The position numbers and the translations under genes are program-made. This document shows, in pieces, positions 1 to 6,912 of a stretch of 64,000 nucleotides of DNA. Location of the stretch: positions 1 through 64,000 of the forward strand of contig JAZQLC010000066.1 of assembly GCA_045542485.1 (NCBI GenBank). The letters are read 5' to 3'. Within the stretch, counting starts at the first letter, position 1; each line of letters opens with the position of its first letter. The notes below the pieces were generated by a model. The model was not told the DNA's origin. It was given only the letters and a program-made list of their open reading frames with translations, and made no database searches. This stretch comes from SIG575 sp045542485 (GTDB taxonomy: Bacteria > Bacillota > Clostridia > Oscillospirales > Acutalibacteraceae).

Positions 1-262
1 GTACATCGGAACCACCTTTTTCTGAATTTTTATAGGTTTCTAAGTTTAAGTCTGACAGATTGTTGGACTCACCTGTTTCCTTAGATTTATAGTTTTCGGT
101 GTACTGATTTTATTTGTACATCGGAACCACCTTTTTCTTAAATTTCAATTTGTTAATTATTTTTGTAATATTCAATTTTCCCTGCAGTGTTCTGCAGCGC
201 TATTTTTATCTGTCTCATTATCTGAGAGAAAAGGTTCTATCTCATCGGACCCACCTATTTCT
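1..262. repeat. Imperfect ~57-58 bp tandem repeats
   Basis: Positions 1-23 and 116-138 are identical over 23 bases. Degenerate versions lie near 61-80 and 241-262, all carrying a core like TCGGAACCACCTTTTTCT. Spacing between the first three is about 57 and 58 bases, the length of a 19-codon unit plus one base at the frameshift. They are best read as coding repeats of the minus-strand fragment here. A further array may continue to the left of the window. Confidence 0.6.
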
Positions 263-300
263 TATTTTTTTGCGAGTAGCCTTGCAGTGTTCTTTGTTTC
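1..300 (-). pseudogene. Decayed, frameshifted repeat-protein fragment, cut by window edge
   Basis: No intact gene is recognised. Read on the minus strand, 109-1 is an open 36-codon stretch running off the window, preceded by an in-frame TAA at 112-110. It shows 19-residue repeats: EKGGSDVQIKQYTENYKSK, then ETGESNNLSDLNLETYKNS, then EKGGSDV at the edge. The first unit is only continuous with the second after a one-base frameshift near 105-110. A third, diverged copy near 250-180 reads EIGGSDEIEPFLSDNETDKNS followed by AAEHCREN and a stop, and a second EHCK motif lies at 292-281 in another frame. Several frame changes and stops lie between these pieces, so this looks like a degenerating hydrophilic repeat region. 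It could instead be the 3' end of a live gene outside the window with a decayed upstream duplicate. Function unknown. Confidence 0.5.
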
Positions 301-477
301 ATCTTTCCACTTTTGTTCTTTTCTGTTTATCAGACCGTGTGTGCGTCATTTTTCAGTTAATGTCGTTTACCACTACGGATTTTATCGGTCATCTGAAACT
401 CGGAACTTTTATTTCATTATCATTTAATCATATTCAGATACTATATTAACTTTTTCGGTTTTGCTTTGTTTTTTCTC

Positions 478-537
478 TTACCGGCAAACACCTTTTACGG
501 CGTTTGCCATTAATGAGTTCGGTTCAGTTGTGTTCAT
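478..537 (-). CDS. 19-codon small ORF behind a consensus promoter
   Basis: Minus-strand ATG at 537 to TAA at 478, reading MNTTEPNSLMANAVKGVCR. It has a very good ribosome binding site, AAAGGAGG, 7-8 bases upstream. That site sits in the loop of a short hairpin (542-546 pairing with 554-558). Another hairpin, 483-492 with 499-508 and a six-base loop, covers the last codons. A second, GAATCC/GGATTC at 582-596, lies in the untranslated leader. Codons past the stop show no convincing protein. It may be a real small peptide, a leader peptide, or the surviving 5' end of the decayed gene downstream. The translation signals are strong but no function is recognised. Confidence 0.4.
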   Translation of the reverse strand: MNTTEPNSLMANAVKGVCR

Positions 538-624
538 GGGAAACGCCTCCTTTGCGTTAATTTAGTATGTAAAACAACTCTGAATCCTTTGGATTCGTTT
601 GTGCGTTGTCTTATCTTCGACTTT

Positions 625-653
625 ATTATAGCAGGTCATTTGTCACTTGTCAA
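625..653 (-). promoter_or_regulatory. Consensus SigA promoter for the 19-codon ORF
   Basis: On the minus strand TTGACA (653-648), a 17-base spacer and TATAAT (630-625) match the vegetative consensus perfectly. Transcription would start near 618 and give an 80-base leader before the small ORF. Such a perfect promoter in front of degenerate sequence is unexpected. Confidence 0.8.
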
Positions 654-765
654 TAGTTTTTTTGAAAAAAGTTGAAAACTTTTATTAATTTTTATCAATG
701 ACGAATAATCTTTCGGAAAATCGCCCCAATTTTTTATATTATTATTGTGCAAATCAAGTTTTGTG

Positions 766-794
766 TTGACTAATCGTCGGTTTTGATGTAAAAT
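766..794 (+). promoter_or_regulatory. Promoter for the DUF1292-type gene
   Basis: TTGACT (766-771), a 17-base spacer and TAAAAT (789-794) precede the gene starting at 832 by about 38 bases. GAGG at 818-821 is the ribosome binding site. Confidence 0.75.
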
Positions 795-831
795 ATCAGT
801 GGTAATTATTAATATATGAGGTATATGTTTT

Positions 832-1143
832 ATGGATAATAACATTGAAGAAAAAGACTACTCAATGCCGGATGTTGTCAGCGTAATCGACGAGGACGGC
901 AACGAGCATTTTTTTGATGAGCTTGACAGAATCGAAACAGATGACGGTAAATTCGTTGCCCTCATCCCCATCTACGAAGAAGCTCAGGATATTATCGACG
1001 ACGATGGCGAACTGATTATCCTTGAAGTTCTGGAAGAAAACGGTGAAACTGTTCTCGCTCCCATCGAAAACCAGAAGCTCTTCTACGAAATCGGTAAAAT
1101 TTTTGAAGAAAGACTTTCTGAATTTTACGACTTCGAAGAGTAA
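832..1143 (+). CDS. DUF1292 (YrzB-type, UPF0473) protein
   Basis: 103 residues, very acidic. It matches the DUF1292/UPF0473 pattern: a short beta-rich domain with repeated 'V.DEDGNE..F' and 'DDGELIILEV' strands and a C-terminal acidic helix ending FYDFEE. Family members in Bacillota are small cytoplasmic proteins of unknown function, often encoded near yrrK/yrzL; that neighbourhood is not kept here. The ATG at 832 has a GAGG site ten bases upstream and a good promoter. The probable 6S RNA begins 17 bases after the stop, with no terminator between, so readthrough into the RNA gene is possible. Confidence 0.75.
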   Translation: MDNNIEEKDYSMPDVVSVIDEDGNEHFFDELDRIETDDGKFVALIPIYEEAQDIIDDDGELIILEVLEENGETVLAPIENQKLFYEIGKIFEERLSEFYDFEE

Positions 1144-1160
1144 TACTATTTAAGAAGATT

Positions 1161-1348
1161 TCTCCCTGCCCTGCGCGATAACTTCGGTTCATATTAACCC
1201 AACACGTTTTTTAAAGGGAACTTATCTCCGCTGTATGGGAAAGCAGACCTCCCGTATTACGACGGACGCTGGGAGCTCAAAGTCAGCGGGCGGTGCCCAC
1301 CTGCACAAGAGCAGGTTATTATTGGCCGACTCCGGCTTGGCGGGGAGA
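1161..1348 (+). ncRNA. ssrS: Probable 6S RNA (SsrS)
   Basis: A GC-rich 188-base non-coding stretch closed by a 10-base terminal stem: TCTCCCTGCC (1161-1170) pairs with GGCGGGGAGA (1339-1348) with one mismatch. Inside are long interrupted pairings and a small hairpin CCTGC-ACAAGA-GCAGG preceded by GGTGCCCA. The E. coli 6S RNA has a comparable ACCUUGAA/UUCAAGG hairpin on the same arm. Size, single-rod architecture and a purine-rich end suit 6S RNA, which binds SigA-RNA polymerase and mimics an open promoter. No separate promoter or T-run terminator is obvious. The assignment rests on recalled pattern, not a covariance search. Confidence 0.7.
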
Positions 1349-1370
1349 CAAACATAAAAGGTGATGTGTT

Positions 1371-2045
1371 TTGAAGAAAATTGTTGACGACAGCATTCTT
1401 GATATAGTACCATTCACCTACGGTTTTGTTTATGCTAAAAAGGAAGTTGATGAAAAAGGCAGTGCACGAGCTGCTTTTTATTCTTATAATGCCCAATCCA
1501 GAAAAGTTGAAGCCGTAAGACGCACAGGATATCTCCACACCAAATTCGGTGAAAATTTCGAGAAGATTTCCTCAAGCATCCCAAACTTCATTTTCTGCGA
1601 TGCTGTCACCCTCCCCGTCGGAGGAGAAACAGTTGTAGTCACCTCGGATTCCAGAATGCACGTTTTCGACAATGAAGGTAACGACCTGTGGAATGTTTCT
1701 CTGTGCTACCGTGAGTCCCCCGTGAGAGGCCTTGCTGCCGATGATGACTGTATCTGGTTTGTGGTACCCGAGAAGAATTCCATTGTCCGTTTCTCCCCCA
1801 CCCTGCAAAAGGTGTACACAAGAATCGGAGGAAACGAAACAACGACCTTTGATGACCCCGTAGGCGTTACCAAATCGGGACCTTTCCTCTATATCAGCTG
1901 CAGTAACTCAAAGAAAATAAGAAAAATTGATATGCAGACATATTCCATCAAGGACTATCGCATTTTTGACGAACCGGTTATCAAGTTTTTCAGAAAGCTG
2001 GACAAGGAATATGTCCTCCTGAAATCAGGATTTTATATGCTGTAA
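1371..2045 (+). CDS. Uncharacterised beta-propeller-like protein
   Basis: 224 residues with no recognised catalytic motif. Repeated strand patterns such as 'VTSDSRMHVFDNEGNDLW', 'WFVVPEKNSIVRFSP' and 'LYISCSNSKKIRKIDM' look like NHL/PQQ-type propeller blades, so a binding or scaffold role is possible. There is no signal peptide, so it should be cytoplasmic. The start is the TTG at 1371, chosen because AAAGGTGATG lies just upstream at 1357-1366; the nearby ATG at 1364 is in another frame and stops at once. It begins 22 bases after the 6S RNA stem and may share its transcript. It converges on dnaJ across a shared terminator. Confidence 0.6.
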   Translation: MKKIVDDSILDIVPFTYGFVYAKKEVDEKGSARAAFYSYNAQSRKVEAVRRTGYLHTKFGENFEKISSSIPNFIFCDAVTLPVGGETVVVTSDSRMHVFDNEGNDLWNVSLCYRESPVRGLAADDDCIWFVVPEKNSIVRFSPTLQKVYTRIGGNETTTFDDPVGVTKSGPFLYISCSNSKKIRKIDMQTYSIKDYRIFDEPVIKFFRKLDKEYVLLKSGFYML

Positions 2046-2061
2046 TTCAATCTGCAATAAT

Positions 2062-2092
2062 AAAGACCACCGGTTTACCGCCGGTGGTCTTT
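2062..2092. terminator. Bidirectional terminator between 1371 gene and dnaJ
   Basis: A perfect 12-base stem AAAGACCACCGG (2062-2073) pairs with CCGGTGGTCTTT (2081-2092) around a seven-base loop. A-rich and T-rich flanks let it serve both the plus-strand gene and dnaJ on the minus strand. Confidence 0.85.
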
Positions 2093-2110
2093 GCTTATAG
2101 TATAAGTTTT

Positions 2111-3283
2111 TTATTTTTTACGCTTACCGAAGAAGCCTTTCTTTTCTTCCTGTTCGCCATAAACCTCTGCCTGAGACGCCGACGGACCGAATTCCTCCTG
2201 GAACTGACGGATAAGTTCTTTCTGATGTGCCGTAAGATTTTTCGGAACATCAACATTAATTCTTATCATCTGGTCGCCCTTACCTCTGCCGTTGAGAACA
2301 GGAATACCTCTTCCCTTAAGTACAAATACCTTACCCGGCTGTGTACCAGCAGGTAAATCATATTTCACCTTGCCGTCAAGAGTCTGAACAAGAAGACTGT
2401 CGCCAAGAACTGCCTGAGCAAACGAAACAGTGATATTGCACCATACATTGAAGCCGTCACGCTCAAAGAAATGATGGGGACGCACAAAAACCGCAACCTT
2501 AAGGTCACCTGAAGGACCACCGTTTGTGCCGTTATTTCCCTCTCCTCTCACATTGAGCACCTGTCTGTCATCAATACCTGCGGGAATATTAACCTCGATA
2601 GTTGTATGTTTTGAAACTCTTCCGTTACCGTGACATTTACTGCAAGGTGAAGAAATAATCTTACCTTTACCGCCACAACGGCTGCACTGCCTTGTTGTGG
2701 ACATCACGCCGAAAGGTGTTCTCTGCTGAACATTGACCTGACCTCTGCCGTTACATTCAGGGCAGGTTGTGGGATTTGTGCCTTTCTTGGCACCTGAGCC
2801 GCCACATTCACTGCAGGTTTCTATTCTACCCACCTCGACGGTCTTTTTACAGCCTTTTGCAGCCTCTTCAAAGGAAATAGTTACCCTTGACTGCAAATCC
2901 TCACCTCGTCTGGGTGCATTGGGATTTGCCTGTCTGCCGCCGCCACCGAAGCCTCCGCCGAAGAAGCTTCCGAAAATGTCGCCAAGGTCGAAGTCCATAT
3001 CTCCGCCGAAGCCGCCACCGAAGCCTCCGCCCGGACCGCCTGCACCGTAATTGGGGTCAACACCTGCATGGCCGAACTGGTCATAACGAGCCTTCTTTGT
3101 ACTGTCCGAAAGAACCTCATAAGCTTCGTTAACTTCCTTAAAGTTTTCCTCAGCCGTTTTGTCACCGGGATTCAGGTCAGGATGGTACTTCTTGGCCATC
3201 TTTCTGTATGCTTTTTTAATTTCGTCGTCTGACGCGCCCTTCTGAACGCCCAGCACCTCATAATAATCTCGTTTATCTGCCAA
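2111..3283 (-). CDS. dnaJ: Chaperone DnaJ
   Basis: Co-chaperone that stimulates DnaK ATPase and delivers unfolded proteins. The 390 residues show the full class I layout. A J domain has the essential HPD motif (KKYHPDLNPG), followed by a long Gly/Phe-rich linker and four zinc-binding repeats (CSECGGSG, CPECNGRG, CSRCGGKG, CSKCHGNG). A C-terminal substrate-binding domain completes it. The start is taken as TTG at 3283 because AAGGAG lies nine bases upstream (3298-3293); an upstream in-frame GTG at 3304 would place that site inside the gene. Last gene of the hrcA operon, separated from dnaK by a hairpin that may set its expression level. Confidence 0.96.
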   Translation of the reverse strand: MADKRDYYEVLGVQKGASDDEIKKAYRKMAKKYHPDLNPGDKTAEENFKEVNEAYEVLSDSTKKARYDQFGHAGVDPNYGAGGPGGGFGGGFGGDMDFDLGDIFGSFFGGGFGGGGRQANPNAPRRGEDLQSRVTISFEEAAKGCKKTVEVGRIETCSECGGSGAKKGTNPTTCPECNGRGQVNVQQRTPFGVMSTTRQCSRCGGKGKIISSPCSKCHGNGRVSKHTTIEVNIPAGIDDRQVLNVRGEGNNGTNGGPSGDLKVAVFVRPHHFFERDGFNVWCNITVSFAQAVLGDSLLVQTLDGKVKYDLPAGTQPGKVFVLKGRGIPVLNGRGKGDQMIRINVDVPKNLTAHQKELIRQFQEEFGPSASQAEVYGEQEEKKGFFGKRKK

Positions 3284-3304
3284 ATCAAACGGCTCCTTAC
3301 ACAC

Positions 3305-3342
3305 AAGCAGCGAACCAAAATATAAATTCCGGTTCGTTGCTT
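3305..3342 (-). promoter_or_regulatory. Intercistronic hairpin between dnaK and dnaJ
   Basis: A 12-base stem with one mismatch (AAGCAGCGAACC at 3305-3316 against GGTTCGTTGCTT at 3331-3342) lies in the dnaK-dnaJ gap, just before the dnaJ ribosome binding site. No T-run follows on the minus strand, so it is more likely a processing, stability or partial-attenuation element than a full terminator. Confidence 0.5.
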
Positions 3343-3392
3343 ATAACTTTAAATCAATTTTAACACACAGTTATGAACAAATCATTAAAAGA

Positions 3393-5219
3393 TTATTCAA
3401 CATCTGTATAATTTGCTTCTGTGTAATCCTCACCGGGATTCTGACCGGCTGCTGCGTTGGGATCAAAGCCTTCAGCACCCTGAGGAGCTGCGTTTTTATA
3501 CATCTTTTCTGAAATCTCATAGAACTTAGCCTGAAGCTCATCCTGTCTTGACTTGATAAGGTTGATATCTTCACCCTTGAGAGCTTCCTTGAGAGATTCA
3601 ATTTTTTCTGTGAGAGCTGACTTGTCCTCTTCTGAGAATTTGTCGCCTTCCTCTGAGATAAGCTTTTCGCACTGGTAAACCATCTGGTCTGCACCGTTTC
3701 TCAGGTCAACCTCTTCACGGCGTTTCTTATCTTCTTCTGCAAACTGCTCTGCTTCCTTAACAGCTTTTTCGATATCTTCCTTAGACATATTTGTTGAAGA
3801 TGTGATTGAATTTGACTGTTCCTTCTGTGTGCCAAGGTCTTTAGCAGAAACATGAACGATACCGTTAGCGTCGATGTCGAATGTTACTTCAATCTGAGGA
3901 ACACCGCGTCTTGCAGGCATAATACCGTCAAGATGGAACACACCGAGAGTTTTGTTGTCTCTTGCAAATTCACGTTCGCCCTGAAGAACATGCACTTCAA
4001 CTGAAGGCTGATTGTCAACTGCAGTTGAGAAAATCTGGCTCTTCTTTACGGGGATTGTTGTGTTTCTTTCGATAATTTTTGTGTTGATGTTACCCATTGT
4101 TTCGATACCGAGTGAAAGAGGAGTAACGTCAAGGAGAAGAAGACCTTTAACTTCGCCGCCGAGAACACCTGCCTGAATTGCAGCACCCATAGCTACACAT
4201 TCGTCAGGGTTGATACCCTTGAAGGGCTCTTTGCCGAGATATTTCTGAACAGCTTCCTGAACTGCGGGGATTCTTGAAGAACCACCAACCATAAGGATTT
4301 TGTCGATTTCTGATGTTTTAAGACCTGAGTCTGCAATAGCCTGACGAACGGGACCCATTGTTGCTTCAACAAGAGATGCTGTCATTTCGTTGAACTTTGC
4401 TCTTGTGAGAGTCATTTCAAGATGTTTGGGGCCTGTTGCATCTGCAGTGATGAAGGGAAGGCTGATCTGTGATGTTGTAACACCCGAAAGCTCAATCTTT
4501 GCTTTCTCAGCTGCTTCCTTAAGTCTCTGCATAGCCATTTTGTCACCGCGAAGATCAATGCCCTGCTCTCTCTTGAATTCGTCAGCAAGCCAGTCAATAA
4601 CTTTCTGGTCAAAGTCGTCACCGCCGAGACGGTTGTTACCTGCTGTTGCAAGAACCTCCTGAACGCCGTCACCCATTTCGATGATTGAAACGTCGAAAGT
4701 ACCGCCGCCAAGGTCATAAACCATAACTTTCTGGTCGTTTTCCTTGTCAATGCCGTATGCAAGAGCTGCTGCTGTGGGCTCATTGATGATTCTCTTTACT
4801 TCGAGACCTGCAATCTTACCTGCGTCCTTTGTTGCCTGACGCTGGGCATCTGTGAAATATGCAGGAACAGTGATAACTGCTTCTGTAACTTTTTCACCGA
4901 TGTAGCTTTCTGCGTCAGTTTTAAGCTTCTGGAGAATAATTGCTGAAATTTCCTGAGGTGTGTATTTTTTATCGTCAATTGACACCTTGTAGTCTGAGCC
5001 CATCTGGCGTTTGATTGAGCTGATTGTTCTGTCAGGATTTGTGATAGCCTGTCTTTTTGCTACCTGACCTACCATTCTTTCACCGCTTTTACCGAAAGCA
5101 ACTACTGAGGGAGTTGTTCTTGCGCCTTCTGCATTTGCGATAACAACGGGCTCACCGCCTTCAATTACTGAAACACATGAGTTTGTTGTACCAAGGTCGA
5201 TACCGATTACTTTTGCCAT
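3393..5219 (-). CDS. dnaK: Chaperone DnaK (Hsp70)
   Basis: ATP-driven Hsp70 chaperone of the cytosol. The 608 residues are the usual Gram-positive length. The N-terminal ATPase signature (VIGIDLGTTNSCV) and the further Hsp70 signatures VYDLGGGTFDVSI and ILMVGGSSRIP are intact. The substrate-binding beta domain (VTPLSLGIETMG) and a helical lid follow; the tail ends YTDVE. A glutamine/glycine/asparagine-rich linker precedes the tail. The ATG at 5219 has a strong AGGAGGA site. It follows grpE by 46 bases in the HrcA/CIRCE operon, so it should be heat-induced together with grpE and dnaJ. Confidence 0.98.
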   Translation of the reverse strand: MAKVIGIDLGTTNSCVSVIEGGEPVVIANAEGARTTPSVVAFGKSGERMVGQVAKRQAITNPDRTISSIKRQMGSDYKVSIDDKKYTPQEISAIILQKLKTDAESYIGEKVTEAVITVPAYFTDAQRQATKDAGKIAGLEVKRIINEPTAAALAYGIDKENDQKVMVYDLGGGTFDVSIIEMGDGVQEVLATAGNNRLGGDDFDQKVIDWLADEFKREQGIDLRGDKMAMQRLKEAAEKAKIELSGVTTSQISLPFITADATGPKHLEMTLTRAKFNEMTASLVEATMGPVRQAIADSGLKTSEIDKILMVGGSSRIPAVQEAVQKYLGKEPFKGINPDECVAMGAAIQAGVLGGEVKGLLLLDVTPLSLGIETMGNINTKIIERNTTIPVKKSQIFSTAVDNQPSVEVHVLQGEREFARDNKTLGVFHLDGIMPARRGVPQIEVTFDIDANGIVHVSAKDLGTQKEQSNSITSSTNMSKEDIEKAVKEAEQFAEEDKKRREEVDLRNGADQMVYQCEKLISEEGDKFSEEDKSALTEKIESLKEALKGEDINLIKSRQDELQAKFYEISEKMYKNAAPQGAEGFDPNAAAGQNPGEDYTEANYTDVE

Positions 5220-5265
5220 AATATTTGTTCCTCCTAAGGATGTTTATATTTTATATTTTATTTTT

Positions 5266-5772
5266 TTAGTTTGCTACTTTAACAACTGCGTGACGGATTA
5301 TTCTGTCGCCTAATCTGTAACCTTTGCTGAACACTTCAGCAACTACATTCTCGCCGAGAGATTCATCGTCAATATGCATCACACCGCTGTGGATGTTGGG
5401 ATCAAAAACTTCACCCGCTTCGCCAAATTTTTCAGCGCCGTTCTTTGAAAGAATATCGTCAAACTGCTTTGAAATCATCTCAAAGCCTTTGCGAAGGTCT
5501 TCAGCAGTGCCGTTTTCATTGGCAAGTGCTCTTTCAAAGTTATCTGCAACTGCAAGTAATTCGCCGATAAGCTGTGCTTTTGTTTCGCCGTAGATTGCGT
5601 CCTTCTCACGCTGTGAACGTTTTCTGAAGTTGTCATATTCTGCTGCGAGACGGAGCATCTGATTATTTTTTTCTTCAAGCTCTTTTTCAAGAAGCTCTAC
5701 TTTATCGCTTTTCTTTGTCTTTGCTTCCTTTTTGGATTCCTTCTTTGCTTCTTCCTTTTTCTCTTCTGCCAC
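5266..5772 (-). CDS. grpE: Nucleotide exchange factor GrpE
   Basis: Releases ADP from DnaK. 168 residues: a Lys/Glu-rich N-terminal tail of about 25 residues, a long coiled coil (EKELEEKNNQMLRLAAEYDN), and the C-terminal beta domain with the GrpE signature region (FDPNIHSGVMHID...VAEVFSKGYRL). The start is a GTG at 5772, two bases after the hrcA stop, so translation is probably coupled to hrcA. Order hrcA-grpE-dnaK-dnaJ is the standard Bacillota arrangement. Confidence 0.96.
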   Translation of the reverse strand: MAEEKKEEAKKESKKEAKTKKSDKVELLEKELEEKNNQMLRLAAEYDNFRKRSQREKDAIYGETKAQLIGELLAVADNFERALANENGTAEDLRKGFEMISKQFDDILSKNGAEKFGEAGEVFDPNIHSGVMHIDDESLGENVVAEVFSKGYRLGDRIIRHAVVKVAN

Positions 5773-5774
5773 TT

Positions 5775-6800
5775 TTATTCATCCCTTTCTGCACTGATAA
5801 TTTCACCGACAAGTTTCGTGAAATATTTCACGCTCGGCACAAGTCTTGCATAATCCATTCTTGTCGGTCCGATAAGCCCGAAGGCTCCCGAAAGAGAATC
5901 GGAAACCGTATAGGTGGACACAATCATACTTGAATTTGCAAGAGGTGTGTATGGATTTTCCTTGCCGATATAAACATTCAGTCCGTTGTTAGCTGAAGAG
6001 AGCACATTCAAAAGTGTATCCCTTTTTGAAAGAAGCTCCATAATGCCTAAAACGTCTGAACTGATTTCACTGTTACTGAACAGTTTATGTTCGCCGCCGA
6101 GAACAATGTCTGCTCTCATCGCGTCTTTCGCCAAATCTGAGAGGGCAACTACAATGGGGCTCATGGCGAGTGCATATTCACCGAGAGACACCACAAGGCT
6201 CTGGAGAAGCATATCTGCCATACTGCTGAGAGATTTGCCGATGAAATTCTCTGCTGCCATTTTGTAGAAAACACGGACAATCTGGTCTGTAATATCCGTA
6301 TCTGTCCTGCACACCTTGTCCTTCAGAATTCCCGAAGAAGTGAGCAGCACCACAATCGCTGTTCTCCTGCTGACGGGTACAAGCTCAACCTTTCTTATGA
6401 AAGCACCTTCGCTGGTGGGTGTGGTTGTAACAACTGCGCAGTCCGTAATGTCTGCAAGAATTGCCGAAGCCTCCTTGAGAAGCTTTTCCGGGTCTCCGAA
6501 ATGAGTACCGAGCATCATATCGATTTTTCTTCTCATCTCTTCGTCCAGCGCTCTCTCACACATAAGCTCGTCTACATAATATCTGTAACCCTTCTGTGTG
6601 GGGATTCTTCCCGAAGATGTATGAGGCTGTTCAAGATATCCCATTTCAGCAAGTTCTGCCATCTCGTTGCGGACAGTTGCTGATGAAACGGAAATTGACA
6701 GACTCTCAAGCAGAAGCTTTGAACCGACCGGCTCACCCGTTCTGATATATCTCTCTATAACGGCTGCAAGAATATGCCTTTTTCGTTCAGTCATTTCCAT
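5775..6800 (-). CDS. hrcA: Heat-inducible repressor HrcA
   Basis: Represses class I heat-shock genes by binding CIRCE; its folding depends on chaperonin, giving feedback. 341 residues: an N-terminal winged helix (RKRHILAAVIERYIRTGEPVG ... SSATVRNEMAELAEMG) and a C-terminal GAF-like dimerisation region. It is first in its operon, with a CIRCE element about 16 bases before the start, so it is autoregulated. ATG at 6800 or at 6794 could both serve; the GGACGGTGAG site fits either. No groESL with a second CIRCE is in the window. Confidence 0.96.
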   Translation of the reverse strand: MEMTERKRHILAAVIERYIRTGEPVGSKLLLESLSISVSSATVRNEMAELAEMGYLEQPHTSSGRIPTQKGYRYYVDELMCERALDEEMRRKIDMMLGTHFGDPEKLLKEASAILADITDCAVVTTTPTSEGAFIRKVELVPVSRRTAIVVLLTSSGILKDKVCRTDTDITDQIVRVFYKMAAENFIGKSLSSMADMLLQSLVVSLGEYALAMSPIVVALSDLAKDAMRADIVLGGEHKLFSNSEISSDVLGIMELLSKRDTLLNVLSSANNGLNVYIGKENPYTPLANSSMIVSTYTVSDSLSGAFGLIGPTRMDYARLVPSVKYFTKLVGEIISAERDE

Positions 6801-6815
6801 TTTCTCACCGTCCTT

Positions 6816-6860
6816 TATGTATGTTTAGCACTCAACAAGTGAGAGTGCTAAACATACATA
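6816..6860 (-). promoter_or_regulatory. CIRCE operator with extended arms
   Basis: The classic CIRCE TTAGCACTC-N9-GAGTGCTAA occupies 6825-6851. Here the inverted repeat continues outward to perfect 18-base arms (6816-6833 and 6843-6860). It overlaps the predicted transcription start of the hrcA operon and is the HrcA binding site. Confidence 0.95.
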
Positions 6861-6861
6861 T

Positions 6862-6890
6862 AATATACAACTGATGGGAAATAATGTCAA
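6862..6890 (-). promoter_or_regulatory. hrcA operon promoter
   Basis: On the minus strand TTGACA (6890-6885), a 17-base spacer and TATATT (6867-6862) form a strong SigA promoter whose start site falls inside the CIRCE arms. The -35 lies only about 22 bases past the clpC stop codon. Confidence 0.85.
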
Positions 6891-6912
6891 TATTCTAAAT
6901 GTAAACCTTTTG

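Noticed and set aside
1..262. CRISPR-like array
   Set aside because: Only two exact 23-base copies; the others are degenerate and the period equals 19 codons. Spacers are not unique sequence of uniform length.
114..449. Long plus-strand ORF over the left edge (111 codons)
   Set aside because: T-rich, no ribosome binding site, and antisense to the repeat fragment and small ORF that have coding-like periodicity on the minus strand.
483..508. Intrinsic terminator on either strand
   Set aside because: A good stem but no T run on either side; kept only as a hairpin inside the 19-codon ORF.
1222..1538. Minus-strand ORFs across the 6S RNA region
   Set aside because: They overlap a structured RNA and the 1371 gene, with no ribosome binding site and unlikely composition.
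3371..3694. Alternative-frame ORFs inside dnaK, addB, sigA and other large genes
   Set aside because: They are shadows of well-supported genes with family-wide conserved motifs in the main frame.
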